Source: Laccaria trichodermophora (lineage: Eukaryota > Basidiomycota > Agaricomycetes > Agaricales > Hydnangiaceae). Taken from it: a DNA stretch of 64,000 nt. The translations under genes and the position numbers were made by a program. The DNA lies in contig JACTVC010000013.1 in the NCBI GenBank assembly GCA_018417955.1, positions 580,633 to 644,632 of the forward strand, written 5' to 3'. The notes below the pieces were generated by a model. It was not told the DNA's origin, made no database searches, and saw nothing but the letters and a program-made list of their open reading frames with translations. This document shows positions 42,156 to 52,428 of this stretch, piece by piece. Position 1 is the first letter of the stretch; every line of letters starts with the position of its first letter.

Positions 42156-43679
42156 ATGGAATTACCTGACATGTTCAGTCAGTTCCTGCCCTCACCTCCT
42201 CAACCCCTGTACGAGCCACCTAGTGCTCCCTCACCTCATCATCCCTCAGACGACGAATTGGATTCTGGGCTGATCGCGAATCCACGTGTTGCTTCAACAA
42301 CAAAACGCACAGGTAGGCAAGCTGATGGGACAAATGCGAGGGCAGCAGAACTTGAGGAAATCAAGGAGAAGGGTGGCAGGAAAGCAAAAGCAAAGGCTTG
42401 GGGAAAGGAGAAGGAGAGTGATAAGGAGAAAGAGAAAGAGAAAGAGAAAGAGAAAGAGAAAGAGAAAGAGAAAGAGAAAGAGAAAGAGAAAGAGAAAGAG
42501 AAAGAGAAAGAGAAAGAGAAAGAGAAAGAGAAAGAGAAAGAGAAAGAGAAAGAGAAAGAGAAAGAGAAAGAGAAAGAGAAAGAGAAAGAGAAAGAGAAAG
42601 AGAAAGAGAAAGAGAAAGAGAAAGAGAAAGAGAAGGGAAAGGGGAGGAAGGACAAGCGGGGTGTTGGGGGAAATTTGACTCTGTATGCTTCCTTTGCTCC
42701 CTCCTCCTGTTCCATTCTCATAATTAATTCTCAGATCGTCAAAACCACACATGAGAAGCCGACTGGTGAAGCACATCGGTTGGAACTTTATGTCCTTGCT
42801 ATGGAGGCAGATGATGCTATCATGGCAAAATGTGGTGGCCTTACTCTTGACGACAACATAGATGGGGATGACAGTTCTCGCGAAAAATCAGTGGTTGAGA
42901 TCTCGAGTTCGTCGGACTCAGATTCGGGGGATTCTGCTAGTAGTGATGAAGGGAAAGGTGATAAGAAGAAAGGAGGAAATTCGAGGGGAAGGAAGGATAA
43001 GCTGAATGAGAAGGGAAAGAAAGTGAGCAAGAAAGATGGAAAGGGGAAGCAATCTTTTATCAAGGCATACTGCATCAATGATCCACTTGAGCTCAAGCCT
43101 TGCCAGCCTTGCACAAGCACCACAGCAGCTACCGAAGCCATGTCATCAATTGGTGGCTTTTTCAACCCGAACACAGTGCGCAAACACAATGACACCTGCA
43201 TGATGCAAACTTTCCACCTCACTCAACTTCAGGCAGCTCAAAGTGAGAATTGGGAACTCCGGATGTGTCTTGATACTCTTTCAGACAAGCTCAATGCTGA
43301 GACACATCGTGCCGACAAGGCTGAAACACAGCTGGAGTTGTACCAGAATTTCAGTTTAGGTTCTCATCATCAACATCGCTCCCCATCAAGTCCATGTCGA
43401 TCGACAAGGCAGAGATCATACTACCATTCCCAGTCATGCTCCAGATCACACTCTCGACCCCAACACCATTCTCACTCATGCGAACAATCTTCAGATTGGC
43501 ACAAAAAGGACTATCATCCTTCCTTGCCCAATCGGACTTCAGGGATTGATTCGTCATACACTAGTTCATCTCGTCACACACTCAACTCTAATGTCAGGTC
43601 ACTGACTATGACTCTTACTCCAAAGAGAGGAAGGGATGGACAAGTTGAGGGGTATGAGATCTCGCCTGCTCATCGCTAG
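42156..43679 (+). CDS. Harbinger accessory protein (ORF2-like), 507 aa, with a Lys-Glu repeat tract
   Basis: An intact single-exon frame starting [17 protein letters not shown]. An N-terminal Pro-rich segment and a basic region lead into about 35 repeats of Glu-Lys encoded by GAGAAA (residues about 92-160). Then comes a poorly conserved middle ([19 protein letters not shown]), an acidic Ser stretch, a basic [18 protein letters not shown], a coiled-coil-like segment near [20 protein letters not shown] and [12 protein letters not shown], and a Ser/Arg/His-rich tail. The coil followed by an RS-like tail resembles the second protein of Agaricomycete Harbinger elements, which in this superfamily is thought to help bind DNA and import the transposase. 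The assignment rests mainly on context. Confidence 0.6.
   Translation: MELPDMFSQFLPSPPQPLYEPPSAPSPHHPSDDELDSGLIANPRVASTTKRTGRQADGTNARAAELEEIKEKGGRKAKAKAWGKEKESDKEKEKEKEKEKEKEKEKEKEKEKEKEKEKEKEKEKEKEKEKEKEKEKEKEKEKEKEKEKEKEKEKEKEKEKGKGRKDKRGVGGNLTLYASFAPSSCSILIINSQIVKTTHEKPTGEAHRLELYVLAMEADDAIMAKCGGLTLDDNIDGDDSSREKSVVEISSSSDSDSGDSASSDEGKGDKKKGGNSRGRKDKLNEKGKKVSKKDGKGKQSFIKAYCINDPLELKPCQPCTSTTAATEAMSSIGGFFNPNTVRKHNDTCMMQTFHLTQLQAAQSENWELRMCLDTLSDKLNAETHRADKAETQLELYQNFSLGSHHQHRSPSSPCRSTRQRSYYHSQSCSRSHSRPQHHSHSCEQSSDWHKKDYHPSLPNRTSGIDSSYTSSSRHTLNSNVRSLTMTLTPKRGRDGQVEGYEISPAHR
42427..42634 (+). repeat. GAGAAA hexanucleotide microsatellite
   Basis: About 34 nearly perfect units. All frames are open on both strands, which creates spurious long Arg/Lys and Phe/Ser reading frames. 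In the sense frame it gives (Lys-Glu)n. Confidence 0.95.
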
Positions 43680-43783
43680 CAGTTACATTTTGACTTAGAA
43701 TAATTTCATTGCAACAATTTACTGAATTAGTCAAGTGTTCACTCCTCATTTACTACAACAAGATGGAACCTAGAAACCCAGTC

Positions 43784-45093
43784 TCACTTCCAAACCTCCC
43801 CAAAAGCCATATCACCTAAATCAGCCCATAATTGTTCATCCTCTGAAGCCTTCCAAATTGGCATATAAATGTTACGAATCTGGCTGATACCAACACAGCG
43901 TGCTCGCAGGTTGGTCAATCTGACAGCTGTTTCAAGTAAACATGAGCAGCTTGCTGAGGAATTTATCTTCAGAGGCACTTGAAGTCGTCCAAAGGAACCT
44001 TGGATGGTTCACATACCCCACTCCACTGTTTGACGATATGATAGAAGTTGTTGATTGATGCTCATGAGGTGTTCTTGTGCAGCAAGATCTCTAGGAACAT
44101 GCTCCCCACCCTTCAGTGGAGCCCTTATTTTGCCTTCAATCAATGCAGTTCCATGTGGAAAGGCTGTATCTGCAATAAGGAAATAACCTTCAGGGACAAC
44201 TGTCCGAAGCTGTTCAAAAATAGGGCAGGCTACATGAGCATCATGCCAGCTGCCTGGTGTGTTGAGAACAGCAGAGATTATCATGCCTATGTTTTACAAT
44301 TGAGATTGACAAGTAACAAAGCAGAAGAAACCAACAAAAGCAAGGGCTCACCATCAGGAGCAAAAATGAGAACATTGTTGATGCAGTGGTCACTCTTCCA
44401 ACCATTATAGGTTGCATTTTCCATCTCGGGATCTTCGGATTCCTGTGCAGCCAACGACAACCCATCAATTGAACCAAACACCCCACATAGCAAAGAATGT
44501 CGTTGATGGATCAAATTAGAAAACTTCTCAAACTCCTCTATTTTTCAGGGCATGGATATAGCAGCCTCCTTGAGGAAGTGGAGTGTGTTGTATAAGATAT
44601 CTTGTGCGAAGTCAAGATATCAGCTCAATACGGATGGTGTGACAGCGAAGATCTGTTGAAGGCTAACCTCCAGCATGGCTGAGCCCAGATAGTGCAAAAC
44701 AAGGCCAAGGGCACCTGCACCATCCAATAAACAACTGCCTAGATGTGTCTTCCCATTGGTTTTGATGTCGTTCTGAGGAATGGCTTGTGTGTTCCATCTA
44801 TCCCCAAACTGGTTTGGCCCCTCTAACATTAAGTAAAATGTTTTGACATCAAAACCCATTGTAGTAATAAACACATGATCTTCCTGGCTTTCCCAAAGTT
44901 GTTGCCAAGGTGTATCGACGTGTGGGTTTGGCATGAGCTCATGGTGGCACAGGTATAGCTGATGAGGTTTTCGGTGCTCAGAACGTGCTCGACATGCCAT
45001 GATCATATTATGTAGCATGACCATCATTGCTGCTGCTCCTGCGTATTCTTCATCTTCGCCTGCGTAAGTAGAAAGTGAGTGGATGTTGAGCAT
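43784..45093 (-). pseudogene. PIF/Harbinger DDE transposase pseudogene
   Basis: In order: GKTHLGSCLLDGAGALGL then LHYLGSAMLEVSLQQIFAV, GVFGSIDGLSLAAQESEDPE (first Asp), an intron of about 65 nt (44,285-44,350), NTPGSWHDAHVACPIFEQL, GYFLIADTAFPHG (second Asp), HLMSINQQLLSYRQTVEWG (Glu), and FGRLQVPLKI to IRNIYMPIWKAS. All three acidic catalytic residues remain. The frame is broken by TGA at about 44,620 (SVLS*YLDF, family Arg), in MP*KIEEF, and at 44,009 (WGM*TIQGSF, family Arg). These CGA-to-TGA-type changes would have silenced an otherwise nearly complete gene. Confidence 0.8.
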
Positions 45094-46642
45094 ATTTGGA
45101 GAGAGTACTGATTTATGATTGTTTGTATGGAGGTCTGCACAATTGTAGTTATTACATCATGTTCCAGTTCAAAATTCATATGAAAATAACACCAATGGAA
45201 AGCTATCTCTGTTCTCTATCTATATAAATTGTCTAGGGGCAAGGGGAGTACAAAACTGGCAGCCATTTGCGCCAGTACAGTGTAGTGTGGCTACATACAC
45301 AATTTGTACATATTTGGAGGTTGTACCTGCTCGGATCTGAAGTTTCCAGATTCTGGAATAGGCTATGGGCTGAAGATTTGACAGTTGTGTCGTCTTCAGA
45401 TTCAGACTTTAAAATCTGAAGACCTCTGAAGATTTCAAATGTCTTCAGACAAGGGGGCCCAAGGACCTTAAAAATTACACAGGGTTGGTAAATTTTTTTA
45501 AGCCATGGGACATGACCACCCCCTCACCCCTCCTTTCTAAAATGGAAATGTCAGACTGAAAAAGGTGACTACAAAAAAAAACATACCGCATTTTTGGTTT
45601 TCAAGAGGCAGAAGAAGTGCAAAAATATATCAGTGTGCCTATATAAGTCACAAAAAGGCATTTCAGTTCTCATTTGGTTAAAATTCAAAGATGCACTATA
45701 GTGCAATGTTTGGCCAGTCACATGTTATTTGGCATAAATGAAGAAAAGAATTAAAAAATTATTAGTTATGAGTCAGAAATGTGTCTGTAGAGTGTGTAAA
45801 GCACATTAGAATAGCTGAAGAGAAACTGAGAGTGAAATTGATGGCCATTCGGCCAGTTTTTGGCCTGAGTAGCAAATTTTTCTAAGAGCTCAAGGACCTA
45901 CCCCCCTCCCCAACCCCCAGTCTGGCATTCAGATCCCTGGACCCCCTTGTCTTCAGATTCTTATGGGAAGGTATCCATTGTCTCATGACTCCCACGATAC
46001 AGAAAGTTTGGGATTCCTTCTCTGAACACGCATGTTGTATCGAAAACTGATCCTTGTTCACGGTTGCAATATAGCAGACTTTTAAACCATTAAAAAAACC
46101 CTTATGCAAAAGGAATGTCAGAAATTTCCGGACTGCCTTAAAAGGCAAACTCTCTCATTATCTTGCCTTAAAACCGAAGATTATTCCCTCCAGCTCTGTC
46201 TGCTGCCTTTTTTCAAAAGATTTCAATGCAAATGTATTTAAGAGCATGTTTTATATCACCCCAAGTAAAAATCAAGGCAATCTGGAAACTCCTGAGCTGG
46301 TGATGTCTACTACATGTAAATTTAAATAACCTCTTCAAAAACTCCAAAAAATAAGATGAGTCTGCAGGATAAAGGCTCCAGGAGAGCATTGCATTTTTCT
46401 GTAGGCAGGCCATCATCTAAATGAACGAGCAGAGCCCGTAGGCACAGAGAAGAACATTGGAAGGAGGGCTGGCAAATGGCATCAAATATTAAATAAGCGA
46501 CATAGTGCTAAGCCAACATTGTAGCAACTCAACGTAGTGCGGGTAGTTTACCTGTCAGAGTTGTAACGCTACACACAAGTCTAGCGGTTGTTCAAAATCA
46601 CGTAGCGTAGCGACCGCTACATCAACTTTGCATTCCACTAAT

Positions 46643-47300
46643 GATGCGGATAACTTGACGTTGAAAGTGGCTGTTGCGGAGTAGAATGCCGAGTCGAGGC
46701 AAGTGCCCTTCTCGAGACTTGAATAATTGTTCCACAGTGACAATGAGATGCCGAGCAAGCCCGGGCATTCGCGTTTTCGAGTTGAAAACATGTTTCTGGC
46801 AAGAATTACGGCCGTGTATCAAAAAAAATGCGAAATTAGCTTACATTCCACCATGCCTCATGGCGAGGGGTATCCTCATTGATGACCACTGCAAATCCCG
46901 TAGCGTGAGTTGAAATCATTTCGTTGCATTACCTGGAGGCGCTTCAACGGAGATAGCGTTATTGTTATCAAGTGGTCGGCAGGGTTGTCCAAAAGAATCC
47001 TCAGGGCAGTTGGTAGCCAGTCCCAGCTGAGATAAGAGAATCTAGGCCATGAAAATCTGCAAGTACAGCCCGAAGTTGCATCTCCCGAGGAGCTTGTTGC
47101 CCTTTAGTAACAGCATAGCACAGAAGAATGGCCCTCCAGCATACAAGCTTTTCAAAGTCCTTCAGTCCATTGAGAAAGTTCACCGGTATCCTATCATCAG
47201 CCTCCAGTGAGAATTCACGTATGAAGAGGTCCAAGCGCGTAGCCGAACACGTCCGCAACGTTTCGAGATGTGCCTTGAGATCATCAACCGCCGGGTCCAT
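46643..47300 (-). pseudogene. RecQ-like helicase, N-terminal part (pseudogene)
   Basis: Starts MDPAVDDLKAHLETLRTC just inside the right terminal repeat. It continues FIREFSLEADDRIPVNFLNG, LKDFEKLVCWRAILLCYAV, PREMQLRAVLADFHGLDSL, then ISAGTGYQLP, where the family has the P-loop AGTGSGKT: a small deletion removed the Gly-Lys-Thr. After that frameshift come LRILLDNPADHLITITLSPL, NDFNSRYGI, INEDTPRHEAWW, and after an intron RHLIVTVEQLFKSREGHLP and LLRNSHFQRQVIRII. In Agaricomycetes such helicases are abundant and transposon-borne. Here it is one of two genes of the composite element and cannot be functional. Confidence 0.8.
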
Positions 47301-47365
47301 TGGAGTCGGAACAGGCGATGGTAGACGAGAAGGAAAGAAAGGACGCGACGCGACGCGGTAGGCAT

Positions 47366-47588
47366 GGTCTATTTTTAAATGTACGAATTTGGTACAGATC
47401 TGTTTTTGCCTTCCTTACAGGGCAGTCGCTCAAAATGGGTTTTCTTTCGAACGCACTCATCATCAAGCCATGTCAAAACTCGATCGTCATCGTTTTTATG
47501 CTAATTCAAACTCAGCTGTACCGGTCGTCGTATTGAGGTTTCTTTGCTTGTCTCGTCAACCTCATCACGACGGACGGTTACCGGTCTA
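47366..47588 (-). repeat. Right terminal inverted repeat of the composite transposon
   Basis: Reverse complement of 13,189-13,410. It retains CpGs (TACGAATT, TTCGAACGC, CTCGATCGTC, CCGGTCG) that are TpG or CpA in the left copy. The 5' end of the helicase gene begins about 65 bp inside it. Confidence 0.85.
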
Positions 47589-47602
47589 ATCTTCAACAAC
47601 CC

Positions 47603-47745
47603 TTGTGGTGAGGTGTTTGTGAGGTGTCTATCAATGATCTGAATCATGCCTATGTTCCATTCCGAACTTTGAATTCGGTGTGTAGTAACTGGGTTCTACT
47701 CCTTTTGGGTGTAATATCCTTTTTTGTTATACTACCTAGTACCAG
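47603..47745 (+). mobile_element. tRNA-related SINE-like copy
   Basis: CTTGTGGTGAGGTG at the head, a B-box-like TGGGTTCTACTCC near 47,693, and the tail GGGTGTAATATCCTTTTTT shared with the copy at 13,059. The A-to-B spacing is unusually long. 47,746-48,176 holds no gene and is the 3' flank of the TBC gene. Confidence 0.4.
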
Positions 47746-48176
47746 ATGAGTTTAAATACAAAGAAAATGGGAATGATTGTTATCTAAAAATCTACTGTAG
47801 CACAAAAACTCCCTTTTGGAATCCTTTATTATTTTCTTCGCTCCCACAAAAGCACCGCCTGGTCAGATTTTCAGAAAGGGGTGGTAGCAAGTCAACAGTC
47901 GTGGTGACTTCGCTTAGCTTCGGCTGACTTAGAAGAAATCTCATCTACGATGTGCAGGTACACACAATACATAATTTACCAATATACATACAAGAATGCC
48001 TCATTGAACTGAAAGGAAAGCAAGAAGACTCTATGAACAAATGCGAATGCGAAGACTACGACTTGTGATAAGATGGCGGAATAAGAAATGGTATTAGGTG
48101 ATGGTAGGTATGTCCCAAACTTGAAGTTGTGTACGTGTGATGCGTTTATGGTGATGAGCTTGCGACAAATGACGAG

Positions 48177-51100
48177 TTATGACATGATTTGATCGAGAGC
48201 AGCGACGTGAGCTTTGCGTTTGTTCACAAGGTCTGCGTGAACCAAGTAAGTTCGGAGGTCTAACTCCGACTACAAGAGGTTCACAATCAGCGATCAGAAA
48301 AGAAGTGAAACGTGAAATCCCACCTGCAACAACTTATCAGCTTCCCACATCCGAGTTGGGAGGTTCTCAAGAACGACATAGACGGCAGGCATTGTCTCAC
48401 AGCGCAGAAGCTCTGGCTCGTTGTTCTTCAGGATTGAAAGGGCTATCCGAAAGAGAACATCTAGCCCGTCGACAAGGAATACATCCCATACCCTGAAAAG
48501 GGTCTGTCAAGACAACGATTAGCGATCCAGCATCAAGACAAGGTAAGGAAAAAACCCCACCTCCACAGGCAAACAATCAGTGAAGAGCGACAGGAACCAT
48601 GAGAAACAGATAGCTCCGAGATCTACGCCCAGTTCTGTCAGGTGTGCATGAAGCTTGGGAGTGTATTCTTGTACATAGTCGAGGAGAACGAGCGGGCATG
48701 CTCGTGAGGGGAGCAAAGAGGGCGAGAAAAAGTCTTCAGGGAGGATACGCTCAACGATAGCTGCGAGCATCCAGAACGCTTCCTCCTCGTCGGCATGCAC
48801 GAGGAGGAGGGTGGAAGTGATGAGGTTCATCCCTTGACAGTACCCCACAGCTGGATTCCGTCTGAAACAAACAACACATAAGTATCACAAAAAGGGACGA
48901 GAGAGAAAGCCACCCACCGACTGTATGCAACCAATACCCTCCTCAGCTTATCCACCCCCGCCCCATCCCCACCAAAGAAGATATTCAACGGCATCGTCCT
49001 CCCCACATCCTTCTCAATCTCCACCTCCACTCCAGCACCAACCGGCTCCGTCTTCAACGCCAACAGATCCCTAAACGCACCCGGTTCCTTCATCTCCAAT
49101 GCACCACTACACTCGAACCACACTTTACTCCGATACACCAACGGAATCCCGCTCCTCACCAGTCTTTCAAAATCCCGCCTCTGATCGCGCGCATTCGATG
49201 ACGTCAGTCCAAGCTGCGCAAACCCAATCAGGCCTTCACTATGTGTTAACTCGTCTTCCTCCCCCGCAGTGCCAAGCCCTAAGATAGCCGCAGCACCAGA
49301 CATAGCAGACATCGTTCCCCCACTGTTCCCTCCACTGCTTCCCCCGGGTTTACTCAATGTTCTGGAGGCTTTCCCTCGTTGCTTGACGAAAACATCCCAC
49401 TCCTTCCTCTGACCTGCTTGTCGCTGATCATGGATCTCTGTGAGCTGGTCGAGCAACTTCCGGACGGTGTTGGGACATGCATGACGGGGAGTATCAGAGT
49501 TCACGCTTAATATCGACGTTGTGGACGTAACGCCTATCGTCGAGGCGGATATCACACCAGATGCAGCCAAAGACGACCGTTTGCGGCTTTTCGATGACGA
49601 ACGCGACTTCGTGCTCATAGATCCTGCATTCGGCGACTCCGTGCTCTTGATACTCCTCAAGTTCGAAACGGAAGCAGGAAGTGATAAAGGCATTTCCCCA
49701 CTGCCATCGCACTCACAACGATCTTTGACGATCTCAATGCCAGTCGGGTGTTCATCCCCATCAACGTCCGCACTCTCTTCCTCGTCAGGCCAGCTATTGT
49801 CCTCCTCCCTATCCGCAATCTTGACCCCAGTCAAACAAGCAGGTGCTGTATTCCCACACTCCTTTGCGCGAATGAGGAGAAGCACATCATACTGGGATAC
49901 ATCATACATGAACCCAAATCGGTCTGTAAGTGGTCGATGCGTGGGATCATTCAAATCGCTCTGGTTGTGTCTCGCAAAACGATGGGGCAGAGGTATGGAG
50001 AACCGGAATTCCTTCGCAGTGAGTGGGGTGTACGTCCTCGACAGATACTGCGTTGGCGGTTTTGCCATGGCTGGGATTATCGACTCCAAAGGCACAGACA
50101 GAGACTTGCTTCCTCGCACTGTGACCATACCCGTAGACCCCGCACTCGAATTGAGGTTGGAGGTGGGACTTGTAACAGGGGACGTAACCTTCGCACTGCT
50201 ATTCGTTCTTGACCCCAATGGCGACTTCGAGCCCTCAACTCCCGACCCCAGAACAGCAGCTCTCTCAGCTGGCTTACTCTGCTGCTGGCTCATGAATGAT
50301 CCAAAAAGCGGAGACGCGAACCCAACAGGTGTAGTCACCGCCCCAGCTGCCACCTGTATAATTGAAGCAGCACGGGATTTCGTTGTTGTTGTTGTGCCTC
50401 TGGCTTTCCCGCGCTTACTCTCAACCTCCCGCGTCAGAGCACCTTTCAATAACGTCGCAGCTCCAGCACCTTGCCATGACGTAGTGGCCAAATCTGCAGA
50501 CCCAGACCCAGCACCATCTGTAGTTGAAGCGGAAGACCCTGCCTCCCTCTCCCTCTTTGTCTCCCTAAAACTAACACACTCATCACGTGCATTCTGCACC
50601 AACTCCAATGCCAACTTTTTGATCAATGGCCCTGTCTCGCGTCCTGCATCTGCAAGGACGCTTCCTGGGTCTGAGGTCATCACCCGCATGGCGTTGGATA
50701 TTGCACGGAGAGAGGCACCCTGCATCATTATTGGCGCGAGTTCTGGGTCAGCTGCGGATACGGATTGTGAGTCGGGTGGATGCTGAGAAGTTGAGATAGA
50801 GCTGGCGTTGGGCACGAGCAAGGACAAGGTGGTATCTGTCGTTATCAAGGGCGGGGCAGGGAGGAAAGATGGTTGGATGGGCGAGGGCAGGCCTGAAGCT
50901 GCGATGTTCGTGCGTGTGGATTTGATTGAACCCATGATGGACACTGCATCAAACGCTGTGTCCTCTGACACTGGGACAGTCGAACTTCTCTTTGATGGGG
51001 TCGTACTAGGAGCATCCAGCGTCGGAGACGCTGCAGCTGTTGTCGAGCTGGACGTGGACATCGATGCCGTGGGATTGAGTATTGATATTCCTAAGGTGCC

Positions 51101-52428
51101 GAATACACTTTTCGCGGATTTTCGTCGTGGAGGAGGAATGACAGCTGAACTACTTTGAGTCGAATTTTCTACTTGTGATGATTGAATTTTGTCGGGCGAA
51201 AGGGTACTGCCCGGCCTACGAGCACGCTGCTTGCCCCACCATGTGCCCATCCATTCTCCCATCAGCGTCGAATGTCGATCGTGTCGTGATTTGTTCGGAG
51301 CTGTGATCGTTGGTTGATCAGGTGCTTCTTCTTCCTCTGCTTCTTGACTGTTTTGAGATTCAATGCTCGTGTTCGTAGTAGATGTCTCTATATGTGTCTC
51401 GTTTGTGGGTATCGCTTGTGTAGTGAATAGAGCTGTTGTAGATTCGGTAGTCTCCTCAGGCATCGTGCTGAGGGTTGGTTCTGCTATATTCCGTGAGATA
51501 GGAGCTTCGTCCGCGATTGCTTCGCTGAGCGATTCCGTGAGCGACTTTGAATGTGCATCAGAACTTGAAGGTCAAGAACTAAAACGTAGAAAGTTACCAA
51601 AACACTCTGCTTCCTCCTCACCTCGTGCTCTTCCTCGTCATCATCCGCAAATAACACCCGAATCACCCTCCTTGCCGTCTCCTGTTCCGCAGGTTTGACC
51701 AACTGCAGCTCCCGTATCAATTCATCTGCCCTACGTCTCCGTGAAGCTTCTTTCTCCTTTAACACGCGTTGGTTCTCTTCCAGCGCCAGCCGCACGCGAG
51801 ATAGAGTGTGTACCGCAGAGGAGAGGACGCGCAGGGCGGGGTGGTACGGGTGTGTGGAGGCGTCTGCGGGTGAATCAAACGCGGAGAAGGAAGATATGGT
51901 GGCCTGTATCGCTTCGTCGGAGTACTCGTGCCATTTTATCGCGAGCACTTGGTTTGCCAAACCCGCGGGAAGGAGGGGATCTGTGACCGCATCTATCACC
52001 ATGACTTCTGGGACCAGGGCCGGATGATCTAGTTGGGAAGACGAGCCCACGACGAAAAGCGGTGGAACCCTGGGTGATGCTGGTGTCTGTTCCCACATCA
52101 GAGCCAGAGATGCAGAGGACGTGGAACCACGTCGGCTCCGCCCCTCCGCGTTCTTCTCAGGTGCTACTTTGCCATATCCGCGAACGCTGCCGTCCCAGTT
52201 GTGATGAGTGTTCGTGGTGCTGTCCTGTGCCTCGAGTTTCGCCTTGAGCGCAAAGTAGTTGCTGCTATTCGTCGCGTGTGATGTTCTTGAGTCACTTCCA
52301 AGTCCATTGCCGTTCACGGTATTCCCACCACCACGACTTCTGCGACCACGAGCTGACGAAACGGCGTCGTCTGGAGATAGAGGGTGCGAGTGCACGGGTG
52401 TTTTGAGCTGAGAGGGCGTCGAGGTCAT
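48177..52428 (-). CDS. RabGAP / TBC-domain protein, five exons, about 1,335 aa
   Basis: Exons on the minus strand: 52,428-51,622; 51,544-48,918; 48,861-48,561; 48,503-48,324; 48,269-48,177. Introns are 77, 56, 57 and 54 nt with GT/AG ends, and the phases close exactly. Residues 1-270 carry Ser/Arg-rich sequence and a coiled-coil-like ALEENQRVLKEKEASRRRRA. Residues 270-1,000 are mostly low-complexity Ser/Thr/Ala. The TBC domain begins near GIPLVYRSKVWFECSGAL. The arginine-finger motif I-x-x-D-x-x-R is seen as IEKDVGRTMPLN and the glutamine-finger motif as NPAVGYCQGMNLI. LFRVWDVFLVDGLDVLFRI follows and the protein ends DQIMS. TBC proteins accelerate GTP hydrolysis by Rab GTPases in vesicle traffic; both catalytic fingers are present, so activity is likely. 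The Rab target is unknown. It appears to be the best-preserved host gene here. Confidence 0.88.

Larger units (their letters stand above)
41462..45976. mobile_element. PIF/Harbinger transposon, 4.5 kb, two genes
   Basis: Ends GGATACCTTCC and GGGAAGGTATCC are inverted, followed by TAAGNATCTGAAGACA and clusters of TCTGAAGA/TCTTCAGA. A 3-bp duplication ATT lies at 41,459-41,461 and 45,977-45,979. It carries an accessory ORF (plus) and a DDE transposase pseudogene (minus) converging on each other, the usual two-gene Harbinger layout. Confidence 0.85.
41410..46639. mobile_element. Harbinger-type MITE (about 0.7 kb) carrying a nested full-length Harbinger transposon
   Basis: Inverted ends AGTGGAATGCAGAGTTGA and TCAACTTTGCATTCCACT, both followed by GTAGCGAC/GTAGCGGTCGCTAC. 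The flanks are AAT on both sides (41,407-41,409, 46,640-46,642), a 3-bp duplication. Removal restores RII+VDEAHNI in the helicase. 41,462-45,976 is a second element inserted in it. Confidence 0.85.
13189..47588. mobile_element. 34.4-kb composite DNA transposon with two convergent genes (DUF6589 and RecQ-like helicase)
   Basis: The left end TAGACTGGTGACC and right end GGTTACCGGTCTA are inverted repeats extending about 222 bp inward. Immediately outside both ends stands the same 9-bp word, ATCTTCAAC (13,180-13,188 and 47,589-47,597), a target-site duplication. Just inside the left repeat a DUF6589 gene starts (15,779, plus) and just inside the right repeat a RecQ-like helicase starts (47,300, minus). 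Their stops lie 19 bp apart near 35,170. At least nine other elements are nested within; subtracting them gives about 6.2 kb. Long inverted ends with a 9-bp duplication resemble Mutator-like elements in form, but no MULE transposase is seen. DUF6589 is therefore the candidate transposase, by inference. Both genes are decayed. Confidence 0.85.

Noticed and set aside
42239..42776. Phe/Ser-, Phe/Leu- and Arg/Lys-repeat ORFs across the GAGAAA tract
   Set aside because: A hexanucleotide repeat without stops creates them in all frames; only the plus-strand 507-codon frame has flanking non-repetitive coding sequence.
49521..50786. 421-codon plus-strand ORF
   Set aside because: Antisense shadow of the long Ser/Thr/Ala-rich second exon of the TBC gene, which has conserved motifs and consistent splicing.
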